Shown: positions 39,470 to 48,246 of the stretch, in pieces
How positions within the stretch are numbered: position 1 is the first letter of the stretch
How the letters are laid out: each line of letters begins with the position of its first letter
NCBI GenBank assembly: GCA_951802425.1
Contig: OX637804.1
Span: 1,426,001 to 1,490,000, forward strand
Reading direction: 5' to 3'
DNA length: 64,000 bases
DNA from: Clavaria fumosa
Lineage: Eukaryota; Basidiomycota; Agaricomycetes; Agaricales; Clavariaceae
The notes under the pieces: generated by a model
Database searches by the model: none
Told to the model about the DNA's origin: nothing
Seen by the model: the letters and a program-made list of their open reading frames with translations, nothing else
Translations under genes and position numbers: made by a program

Positions 39470-42400
39470 TCATTTGAAGTAAAAGGCACCCCCGAACATT
39501 CCAGCCTCTTTCAGCCTCAATGCAACATTGTGTGCAATTCCGGTTTTGCCAGAACCAGCAGGGCCAGTGAGCCTGAACACCCATGTCTTGGTGGTACTCG
39601 GAAAGAGATTCTTGAGGAGCTGTATGAGTGGATTGGTCATGATGTTGAACACCTCTCCCAGGAGGGCCTACCCACATCCTCTGACCATTTGTGTGCCATG
39701 GGGACTCGGCAGATATTTTGGATTAATGGTGTAGCCGGGAGTGGGAAGACTACAATTGCCTACACTGCAGCCAAGTTCTGTGAGGACAAAGGAGTCCTTG
39801 CTGCGAGCTTCTTCTGCTCTAGGGATAATGCAGATTGCAGCAATCTGAATCTGGTATTCACTACCATTGCCTATCAATTAGGACAGTTTTGTCCAGAGTT
39901 CAAAGCTGGACTTGCAGATGTTGTCAGGTCTAATCCTGACATTGTTTACTCCTCTGTCTCCTATCAGTTGGAGAAGATGATTGTCAAACCATTTGTGGCC
40001 ATGAGGAATAAGTTCCCTCCAAGTTTAGTTGTGATTGATGCTCTGGATGAATGCAAGGATGACAACTCCACATCTACCATTCTGGCATCATTATCCCAAC
40101 ACATTGAAAAGTTATTTCCTTTGCAATTCCTCATCACCAGTAGACCAATTCTCCAAATCACTGGTGCTTTTCAACATCCACTTCTCAATGATACAACCAG
40201 ACCAATGATTCTTCATGAAGTCAAGTTGGATGTCATTAAGAGTGATATCCAGTATTATCTGACATGGCACCTTGAAGCTATCAAGCACAGATATCACATT
40301 TCTGGATCCTGGCCATCCCCCACAGATGTTGAGACCTTGGCCAATATGTCCTCAGGCCTGTTCATATTTGCTGCCACTGTAGCAAGGTTCATTGATGTTG
40401 CTGACCCCAAGGGGCAACTGAGGATACTTTTGAACACAACAACTGCTGTGAGCTCCTCTCCTCTGCAGCATCTGGATCAGTTGTATTTGCAAGTGTTGAA
40501 CATTGCATTCCCTGATATTTCTGAACACCTTGGAGTCAAATTGCGCTTGATTCTTGGAACTATTGCTATCCTTCAGGATCCTCTCTCATCAGATCAATTG
40601 GAGGACCTGCTTGAATCTGATGTTGATGTCAATGGTTATCTTCAGAAGTTGCAGGCAATCATTATGGCTCCAGATGATGGTATTGGAGTTATAAGATTGA
40701 TCCACCCATCATTCTTTGACTTCATTGTGGACCCTACCAGATGCCACAACATGCAGTTTAGAGTAAATCTTGAAGAGCAACACACCATCATGGCAGAGAA
40801 ATGCCTGATTATGATGAAAAGGCTGAAGAAGGATATTTGTGGTATAAAAGACCCCACCAAGTTCAACCATGAGGTGCCAGATCTCTCAGAGATGATATCA
40901 AAACACATCTCAGGCAGCCTTCAGTATGCATGTAGATATTGGGGCATGCATGTTTGCAGTGGCAGGCTTTCAAGCAATGTATTGCAGCTTCTGGGACATT
41001 TCTGCTCAAATCATTTACTTCACTGGATTGAGGTTTGCAGCCTTCTTGGGAATCTGAGAAATGCATTGCAAATGTTGGCATCTGTACATGCCTATCTTTC
41101 AGTAAGTTCATGTTTTTACTAAATGAGGTTGACATAACTAACATGTGGTCTTGAAATAGATAAATAACCATATGGATATTCTCTTGGCCATATTATCTGA
41201 TGTTGAGAGATTGATCCAGGAGTTCTTTCCAGCCATCAGTGTGTCTGCCTTGCAAGTATATTTTACAGCTTTGCCTTTCACCCCAGTTGGCACTGAAATA
41301 TACAATACCTATAATAAGCAAATGGAGGGAGCAGTGATAGTGCAAGGGGAGTTACCAAAACAATGGAGTGCATGTGTACAAGTCATGGAGGGCCATTCTG
41401 GTTGGGTCAGATCAGTGTCATTCTCTCCAGATGGCACAAGGATAGTTTCAGGGTCTTATGACAGGACAGTGAGAGTGTGGGATGCAGTCACTGGTGTTCA
41501 TCTGCAGACACTTGAGGGCCATTCTGGTTGGGTTGAATCAGTGTCATTCTCTTTGGATAGCAAAAGGATAGTGTCAGGGTCTGATGACAGGACAGTGAGA
41601 GTGTGGGATGCAGTCACTGGTGCTCATCTGCAGACACTTGAGGGCCATTCTGATTTGGTCAGATCAGTGTCATTCTCTCCAGATGACAAAAGGATAGTTT
41701 CAGGGTCGTCAGACAGGACAGTGAGAGTGTGGGATGTAGTCACTGGTGCTCATCTGTGGACACTTGATGGCCATTCTGATTGGGTTGGATCAGTGTCATT
41801 CTCTCCAGATGGCAAAAGGATAGTTTCAGGGTCTGATGACAGGACAGTGAGAGTGTGGGATGCAGTCACTGGTGCTCATCTGCAGACACTTGAGGGCCAT
41901 TCTTATGCTATCACATCAGTGTCATTCTCTCCAGATGGCACAAGGATAGTTTCAGGGTCATCAGACAGGACAGTGAGAGTGTGGGATGCAGTCACTGGTG
42001 TTCATCTGCAGACACTTGAGGGCCATTCTGGTTGGGTTGAATCAGTGTCATTCTCTCTGGATAGCAAAAGGATAGTATCAGGGTCTGATGACAGGACAGT
42101 GAGAGTGTGGGATGCAGTCACTGGTGCTCATCTGCAGACACTTGAGGGCCATTCTGATTTGGTCAGATCAGTGTCATTCTCTCCAGATGGCAAAAGGATA
42201 GTTTCAGGGTCATCAGACAGGACAGTGAGAGTGTGGGATGCAGTCATTGGTGCTCATCTGCAGACACCTGAGGGCCATGCTGATTGGGTTGGATTGGTGT
42301 CATTCTCTCCAGATGGCAAAAGGATAGTTTCAGGGTCTGATGACAGGACAGTGAGAGTGTGGGATGCAGTCACTGGTGCTCATCTGCAAATACTTGGGGG

Positions 42401-43754
42401 CCATTCTGATTTGGTCAGATCAGTGTCATTCTCTCCAGATGGCAAAAGGATAGTTTCAGGGTCTGATGACAGGACAGTGAGAGTGTGGGATGCAGTCACT
42501 GGTGCTCATCTGCAGACACTTGATGGCCATTCTGATTTGGTCAGATCAGTGTCATTCTCTCCAGATGGCAAAAGGATAGTTTCAGGGTCTGATGACAGGA
42601 CAGTGAGAGTGTGGGATGCAGTCACTGGTGCTCATCTGCAGACACTTGAGGGCCATTCTGATTGGGTTGGATCAGTGTCATTCTCTCCAGATGGCAAAAG
42701 GATAGTTTCAGGGTCTGATGACAGGACAGTGAGAGTGTGGAATGCAGTCACTGGTGCTCATCTGCAAACACTTAAGGGCCATTCTTATGCTATCACATCA
42801 GTGTCATTCTCTCCAGATGGCACAAGGATAGTTTCAGGGTCATCAGACAGGACAGTGAGAGTGTGGGATGCAGTCACTGGTGTTCATCTGCAGACACTTG
42901 AGGGCCATTCTGGTTGGGTTGAATCAGTGTCATTCTCTCTGGATAGCAAAAGGATAGTATCAGGGTCTGATGACAGGACAGTGAGAGTGTGGGATGCAGT
43001 CACTGGTGCTCATCTGCAGACACTTGAGGGCCATTCTGATTTGGTCAGATCAGTGTCATTCTCTCCAGATGGCAAAAGGATAGTTTCAGGGTCATCAGAC
43101 AGGACAGTGAGAGTGTGGGATGCAGTCACTGGTGCTCATCTGCAGACACTTGAGGGCCATTCTGATTGGGTTGGATTGGTGTCATTCTCTCCAGATGGCA
43201 AAAGGATAGTTTCAGGGTCTGATGACAGGACAGTGAGAGTGTGGGATGCAGTCACTGGTGCTCATCTGCAAATACTTGGGGGCCATTCTGATTTGGTCAG
43301 ATCAGTGTCATTCTCTCCAGATGGCAAAAGGATAGTTTCAGGGTCTGATGACAGGACAGTGAGAGTGTGGGATGCAGTCACTGGTGCTCATCTGCAGACA
43401 CTTGACGGCCATTCTGATTCTGTCGGATCAGTGTCATTCTTTCCAGATGGCAAAAGGATAGTTTCAGGGTCTGATGACAGGACAGTGAGAGTGTGGGATG
43501 CAGTCACTGGTGCTCATCTGCAAACACTTAAGGGCCATTCTTATGCTATCACATCAGTGTCATTCTCTCCAGATGGCACAAGGATAGTTTCAGGGTCGTC
43601 AGACAGGATAGTGAGAGTGTGGGATGCAGTCACTGGTGCCCATCTGCAGATATACAGTGATTCAAACAATGGACAGTCATGGCCATACCTCATCAATGCA
43701 GGCGATCCTGTAGTTTTGATGTATCATATGCACCAAATTGATGCATTTGAGTGA
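39395..43754 (+). CDS. NACHT-WD40 NLR-type protein, 5'-chimeric, C-terminus interrupted
   Basis: The frame is open from 39395, but homology to the second copy (57250-60556) begins only at 39580. The first about 62 codons are antisense to the neighbouring NACHT fragment and are probably not native. NACHT: GVAGSGKTTIAYTAAKF (Walker A), VVIDALDECKDD (Walker B), LITSRP. A 58-bp intron (41102-41159) keeps phase and joins AYLS to INNHMDILLA. Eighteen WD40 repeats of 42 residues follow (about 41390-43660), each ending TVRVWDAVTG. Fungal proteins of this type (Podospora HET-E class) are STAND NTPases that trigger cell death on ligand binding; function here is inference. The copy lacks a recognisable N-terminal effector domain. 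The frame ends at 43754 inside a palindromic insertion, and the expected C-terminus lies at 44780-44956. Confidence 0.85.
39470..39582 (-). pseudogene. NACHT P-loop fragment cut off by an in-frame TGA
   Basis: On the minus strand this encodes WVFRLTGPAGSGKTGIAHNV and RLKEAGMFGGAFYFK, an intact Walker A region. Then comes TGA (39470-39472), where relatives have an Arg or similar codon, and the frame continues with DEAGLAGPERVISTLAY. A CGA-to-TGA transition explains the stop. Upstream of 39583 the minus strand is antisense to the plus-strand NLR, so the true 5' end of this NACHT is missing. Confidence 0.7.
41385..43665 (+). repeat. Array of eighteen 126-bp WD40-coding repeats
   Basis: Units are near identical; most differences fall in codons 3-7 of each unit (GHSGWV, GHSDLV, GHSDWV, GHSYAI, GHSDSV) and a few other fixed positions. 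Units 5-9 and 12-16 repeat the same order of variants, showing block duplication with a seven-unit period. I count only about five CpG dinucleotides over roughly 2.5 kb. Confidence 0.9.
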
Positions 43755-44779
43755 TGAACAATTAGCATCAATTGGTGCATGCACCTGATGTATCACTTTG
43801 GAGCATCTGATGCATTACCTCCTCATTGGGTGTGGATGGTACATCTGATATATCATGATGCCAGATGATGCATCTGCCATAGCCATAGACAGTGAATGTA
43901 TCATACATACATAATGTTGATGTATCAGCATGTCAGCATCTGATATATTGTTGAAGCTGTTCTGGAAATTTGGCCATCTGATATAACATGGACATTCAAT
44001 ACATCACTACCAATGCTTATCCAAAAATGAATAAAAAAGCGAATTTATTATCATCAAACTTAAACTTATTACTGTATTACAGTAATGACTAATATTAAAT
44101 CTATTTCTATTTAAATTCTATTTATTCACACTCTATCACAAGTCCCAAAGTTGGGAGAAAGTGGGGGGGGAAGCAGGGCAAGTTGCTGTATTTATATGCC
44201 GCACTTTGTGGCTGTACAAAGTCGTGACATGGTAACACCTAATCAACGTTACCATGTCACGCGTTTGCACAGCCACAAAGCGTGGCATATAAATACAGCA
44301 ACTTGCCCTGCTTCCCCCCCACTTTCTCCCAACTTTGGGACTTGTGATAGAGCGTGAATAAATAGAATTTAAATAGAAATAGATTTAATATTAGTCATTA
44401 CTGTAATACAGTAATAAGTTTAAGTTTGATGATAATAAATTCGCTTTTTTATTCATTTTTGGATAAGCATTGGTAGTGATGTATTGAATGTCCATGTTAT
44501 ATCAGATGTGCCAAATTTCCAGAACAGCTTCAACAATACATCAGATGCTGACATGCTGATACATCAACATTATGTATGCATGATACATTCACTGTCTATG
44601 GCTATGGCAGATGCATCATCTGGCATCATGATATATCAGATGTACCATCCACACCCAATGAGGAGGTAATGCATCAGATGCTCCAAAGTGATACATCAGG
44701 TGCATGCACCAATTGATGCTAATTGTTCATCACTCAAATGCATCAATTTGGTGCATATGATATATCAAAGCTACAGGAT
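43705..44779. mobile_element. 1,075-bp palindrome (two 532-bp arms, 11-bp loop), foldback-like insertion
   Basis: The left arm starts ATCCTGTAG at 43705 and the right arm ends CTACAGGAT at 44779. The arms pair to GGTAAC (44231-44236) and GTTACC (44248-44253) around an 11-base loop. Arm lengths are equal, so there are no net indels, and only scattered mismatches are seen (for example around the loop). It contains no coding frame of its own. It splits the C-terminal codons of the NACHT-WD40 gene. Long terminal inverted repeats with almost no interior fit a foldback or non-autonomous long-TIR DNA transposon. I found no clear target-site duplication. Confidence 0.8.
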
Positions 44780-44956
44780 GTGGTGATCAATGATGGATGG
44801 TTATTCAACTCTTTCACAGGACAGAAACTTTGTTGGATTCCTCTGGCTTATCGCAGAATATATGCATTCACCATTGATCAGATGGCAGTGGTCACACCCC
44901 AGCACTCCATCATTTCCCTCACATTCACTTCCCTGAATTCCTACCTCAATAAATAG
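44780..44956 (+). pseudogene. Separated C-terminal end of the NACHT-WD40 gene
   Basis: Just right of the palindrome the plus strand reads INDGWLFNSFTGQKLCWIPL and later SIISLTFTSL, ending at a TAG (44954-44956). This is the kind of C-terminal cap that follows the last WD40 blade in fungal NACHT-WD40 proteins (a DGWI-type segment and a W[VI]P motif). Its position shows that the palindrome inserted into the gene's last exon. Confidence 0.65.
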
Positions 44957-45771
44957 CATTATTTACCTCCACTGTGGTACTGCAATCAGTTGGTCATGTA
45001 TACAATATGTAAGGTCACCTTGTTATCCCAGTGGGCCAAATCCATCATACAAACATGTCCTATCACTAATCATAGAGGAGCTTAAGTATCAGTTCCACCC
45101 TACCATTGCCAGCCTCCACCCATCTCATTATCTGGCTTGTTTGTTGTCTTATAAGTGCATGGACTCCATAAGGGCATGTACACTCCCCTTCAATGTATGG
45201 ATGCTGTGGTCCAGTTAAGTCCAGTTCTTTCTTAAATTGGTCAAACCCTGGACTGGACTTTTACTAAATTATAGTAAATATGGTAATGGTTTGAGTTTTT
45301 AAGCCAAGAATTCAGTCCAGTTCAGACTACTTGTGAACCTGAACCCCAAATTTAGTCTGGTCCAGTCCAGTTACAGGAGCACAAGGTATGTCCCGCCCCT
45401 ACTTCAATTCACACATGCTGCGCTGGTTGTTCTGGCCTAACTTTTTTTTTCTTTGCTTTGTAGCAAAACTTGGCGGATGGAAGCCTGGGCGAAGGTGCGT
45501 CGGACGACATTTGCTTGGGTGCGGTTTTCGCTGTACTGACGAGTGTGTATGTACAGGTAAGGGCAAGAAGATGGGCCGTAAGTTTTTCCCTTCTCTTGTG
45601 TCTCGCTGCGATGTTGACACTTTACATTTGTGTAGGGTTGACTGTCAACGAGCTTGCGAATTGTGAGTCCCTTGTTTCGTCAGCTTAAATAATAAATACT
45701 GACATCGGTTGACCTGTGTCAGTGTTCGGTTTGGGTGGTCGCTTTTGATTTGATGGAATCCTTGTCAACCG
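44957..45771. other. Intergenic region with possible exon remnants
   Basis: 44957-45380 shows no gene. From about 45466 to 45666 there is an open stretch with splice-like borders (TTTGTAG before CAAAACTTGG, GTAAGG after TGTACAG) encoding LGAVFAVLTSVYVQ and a hydrophobic run. It could be part of a gene that the outer copia element interrupted, but I could not identify it. Confidence 0.3.
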
Positions 45772-45776
45772 GGACA

Positions 45777-46082
45777 TGACGACGTGCACACCCTGTCAGG
45801 GAGTGCCGCGTCTACTACGACGGACTACTACGATGGATCTGCCCCTCGCGCCGTGTCGCCAACTCTCCGGCGACGTTGTTACCTTTTAGATTAGACTTTG
45901 TTTACTTTTTGACTCGTGCTTCGCGACTTCTATTGGACTCATATACCTGCGTAGCATGATACCTAGAGCTCACGCATTCTCCCGCGTGAACTCTAGGTTC
46001 GTATCTTCCCTCTCAACATTGTACCTAGTGAACTTACAATATACGTGTTCTCCCGCGTGAACTCTAGACTGCACTGCTGAAA
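45777..46082 (+). repeat. 5' LTR of the outer copia element
   Basis: It starts TGACGACGTGCACACC and ends CTGCTGAAA. It differs from the 3' LTR at about half a dozen positions by eye, mostly C/T or G/A changes at CpG. It contains GCGTGAACTCTAG twice, each after a CACGC-type half-site. Confidence 0.9.
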
Positions 46083-46086
46083 GATT

Positions 46087-47991
46087 ATGAGACCCGCGCA
46101 GGGCCTTACTGAGATGGACTCCCTCCGGTTTACAAAACTGAATGGACAGAACTATGCTACTTGGGCTATTCACATGCGATCTGCACTACAGTCGAAATAT
46201 CTGTGGGCATTGGTGAAAGGGAAGGAGACCCGCCCTGTCAGCCCAGTTGCAGCTCCTGGAGGACCAGCCCCGAGCGCAGAGGAGATCACGCGAGTCCAGG
46301 TTCTCATAGACGAATGGGAAGCCAAAGATGAAGCCGCTCAAGGCCTGATGTATGGGTCGACCGACGAGTCACAGTGGCCACACGTTTCAGACTGCAAGAC
46401 CGCAGTTGAGATGTGGGACACTTGGAAAACGATCCACCAAACAAACAAACAATCGACGAATGCCTACTACTACCTGAAAGAGCTTTATACGAAGAAATTT
46501 GTGGACGGAACATCGATGGAAGACCATATTGCCGCTATGTTGAACCTCCGACAGCGAATTGTCCAATCCGGAGGTACTGTGGACGACTCCCAGATGTCGC
46601 AGGCGATGATTCTGTCCCTCCCGGAGACCCCGTCATGGGAATTAATCACGGTGCAATTGATCCACGGAGACAGACTTACCCCTGATATTGTCAGCACGAG
46701 ACTGCAAGCCGAGGCGAACAGACGCGCTCAAGAAAAAGCCGGAGGGCAGACAGCTTTCCAGGCGACCGGAACGCGGGGCAGACGTGGCCGCGGCGGCAAC
46801 CAGCGAGGGCGTGGAAGGGGCCAGAGGTCTTCTGGAGGTCGCGGTCCCCAGCCAGACGACGAATGCCGGTACTGCAAAGGGAAGGGACATTGGGCAAATG
46901 AGTGTCCAAAACGAGAGAGCGACGAGAAGAAGAATGACACACCTGGAGGTTCGGCCAACGCAGCAGTCAGTGGGAGCCTTGAACTGGCCGATCGCGAGGT
47001 GGGGCGAGTTTACCTAGCCGCTAGATCGCAAACCGTCACTGGAGTTATACTGGACTGTGGCACGACAGGGCACATGTTCTCCGACAGGTCCTACTTCACC
47101 TCGTATACCGATGCATCAAATCAAACCATATCTGTTGGTGATGCGAGGGACATACCTGTCGAGGGCCTGGGCAGCGTTCGTTTGAGGGTCAAACTCCCGA
47201 GCGGGTACAGGACAGTCACTCTACACAAAGTCATGCACGCCCCGAAATTAGCTATGAATTTAGTCAGTCTAGGCGCACTCCAACGGGAAGGAGCACAGTA
47301 CCAAAGCACAGAAACCGGTCTAGTTGTGACGCTTGGGAACGATGAGCTGATGCGAGGAGAATTGAGAGAAGGACTTTACAGAGTTGAATGCACGCACGCA
47401 GAGACCCAGGCGGCCTTTGGAGCGACGTCGGGCGCGAGTATGCGTACATGGCATAGGAGAATGGGACATCTCCACCTAGACGGGATCCGTGAGCTGGCGA
47501 GAAAAGGAATGGTGGATGGACTCACTATTTCCTCCAGCAACCACGACAGGGTATGCGAAGGATGCGCAATTGGTAAGTCCCACCGATTGCCGCTGCCGAA
47601 AACAAGCCAAACGCGCTACGAGCGGATGGACCTCGTCGTTGCCGACCTAACGGGCCCGATGGCGGTCGAGACGTGGTCCGGCATGCGATATGCTCTGGTC
47701 GTCGTTGAGGTAAACTCACGGTATGGCGTCGCACGTCTCCTGAAGAGCAAGGACGAAGCTCCGGGGGTGCTGAAAGAAGTTATAGCCATGTTAGAGAGAC
47801 AGTCCGGACGAAAATTGAAGAGGTTACGCACCGACAATGGGACCGAACTCGTTAACGACAAAGTGGAGGAACTTTGCAAGAGAAACGGTATTATACACGA
47901 AACGACAGTGCCGTATGGACCCGAACAAAATGGAATAGTCGAGCAGACAATCGCGACGTACGTGGAGATGGTCAGGTGTATGTTGCATTGA
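46087..47991 (+). CDS. Outer copia gag-protease-integrase part, truncated by the inner element
   Basis: 634 residues start at an ATG four bases after the LTR, within a likely tRNA-half primer site. The UBN2/gag-like region covers about residues 10-220, with a basic RGRRGRGGNQRGRGRGQR stretch near 240. The zinc knuckle is CRYCKGKGHWANEC near 260. The protease has ILDCGTTGHMFSDRS near 325. Integrase has WHRRMGHLHLDGI, CEGCAIGKSHRLP, VVADLTGPM and RTDNGTELVN, then PEQNGIVEQ. The frame ends when it meets TGA, the first three bases of the inserted inner LTR, right after CMLH. The remainder of the polyprotein is at 52640-54861. Confidence 0.92.
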   Translation: MRPAQGLTEMDSLRFTKLNGQNYATWAIHMRSALQSKYLWALVKGKETRPVSPVAAPGGPAPSAEEITRVQVLIDEWEAKDEAAQGLMYGSTDESQWPHVSDCKTAVEMWDTWKTIHQTNKQSTNAYYYLKELYTKKFVDGTSMEDHIAAMLNLRQRIVQSGGTVDDSQMSQAMILSLPETPSWELITVQLIHGDRLTPDIVSTRLQAEANRRAQEKAGGQTAFQATGTRGRRGRGGNQRGRGRGQRSSGGRGPQPDDECRYCKGKGHWANECPKRESDEKKNDTPGGSANAAVSGSLELADREVGRVYLAARSQTVTGVILDCGTTGHMFSDRSYFTSYTDASNQTISVGDARDIPVEGLGSVRLRVKLPSGYRTVTLHKVMHAPKLAMNLVSLGALQREGAQYQSTETGLVVTLGNDELMRGELREGLYRVECTHAETQAAFGATSGASMRTWHRRMGHLHLDGIRELARKGMVDGLTISSSNHDRVCEGCAIGKSHRLPLPKTSQTRYERMDLVVADLTGPMAVETWSGMRYALVVVEVNSRYGVARLLKSKDEAPGVLKEVIAMLERQSGRKLKRLRTDNGTELVNDKVEELCKRNGIIHETTVPYGPEQNGIVEQTIATYVEMVRCMLH

Positions 47992-48242
47992 CGGTGTTTA
48001 GGCGTTCGGCTGAATGCCGTCGCTTATGGGAAGTGACTAGCGCGTAACCTTAAATCTTCTTCGGTTGCTTTCGTAATATAGTCGTCCGATACGCGTCCTA
48101 GAGATTCACGCTTTATTCCCCTCGCGTGAATCTCAGGTATTGTCTATTCTTCTAGTGTCTCACTATGCGTCTAATGTATACGCTTTATTCCCCTCGCGTG
48201 AATCTCAGGTCTTCCCTGCACTGGACATTATCTTATTTATCA
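47989..48242 (+). repeat. 5' LTR of the inner copia element
   Basis: It starts TGACGGTGTTTAGGCG and ends CTTATTTATCA. Inside are two copies of a hairpin-like motif, TTCACGC/CGCGTGAATCTCAGG around TTTATTCCCC, related in design to those in the outer LTR. Confidence 0.92.
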
Positions 48243-48246
48243 GATT

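Noticed and set aside
39395..39579. N-terminal codons of the first NLR open frame
   Set aside because: They are antisense to the neighbouring NACHT fragment and absent from the second copy, so I do not treat them as a native N-terminus.
41385..43665. Regular 126-bp repeats as a CRISPR or satellite array
   Set aside because: The repeats have no spacers, encode WD40 units in one frame and match the NLR architecture. The genome is eukaryotic.
43705..44779. Palindrome as a transcription terminator or replication origin
   Set aside because: At over 1 kb with near-identical arms inside a split coding exon, an insertion is the simpler explanation.
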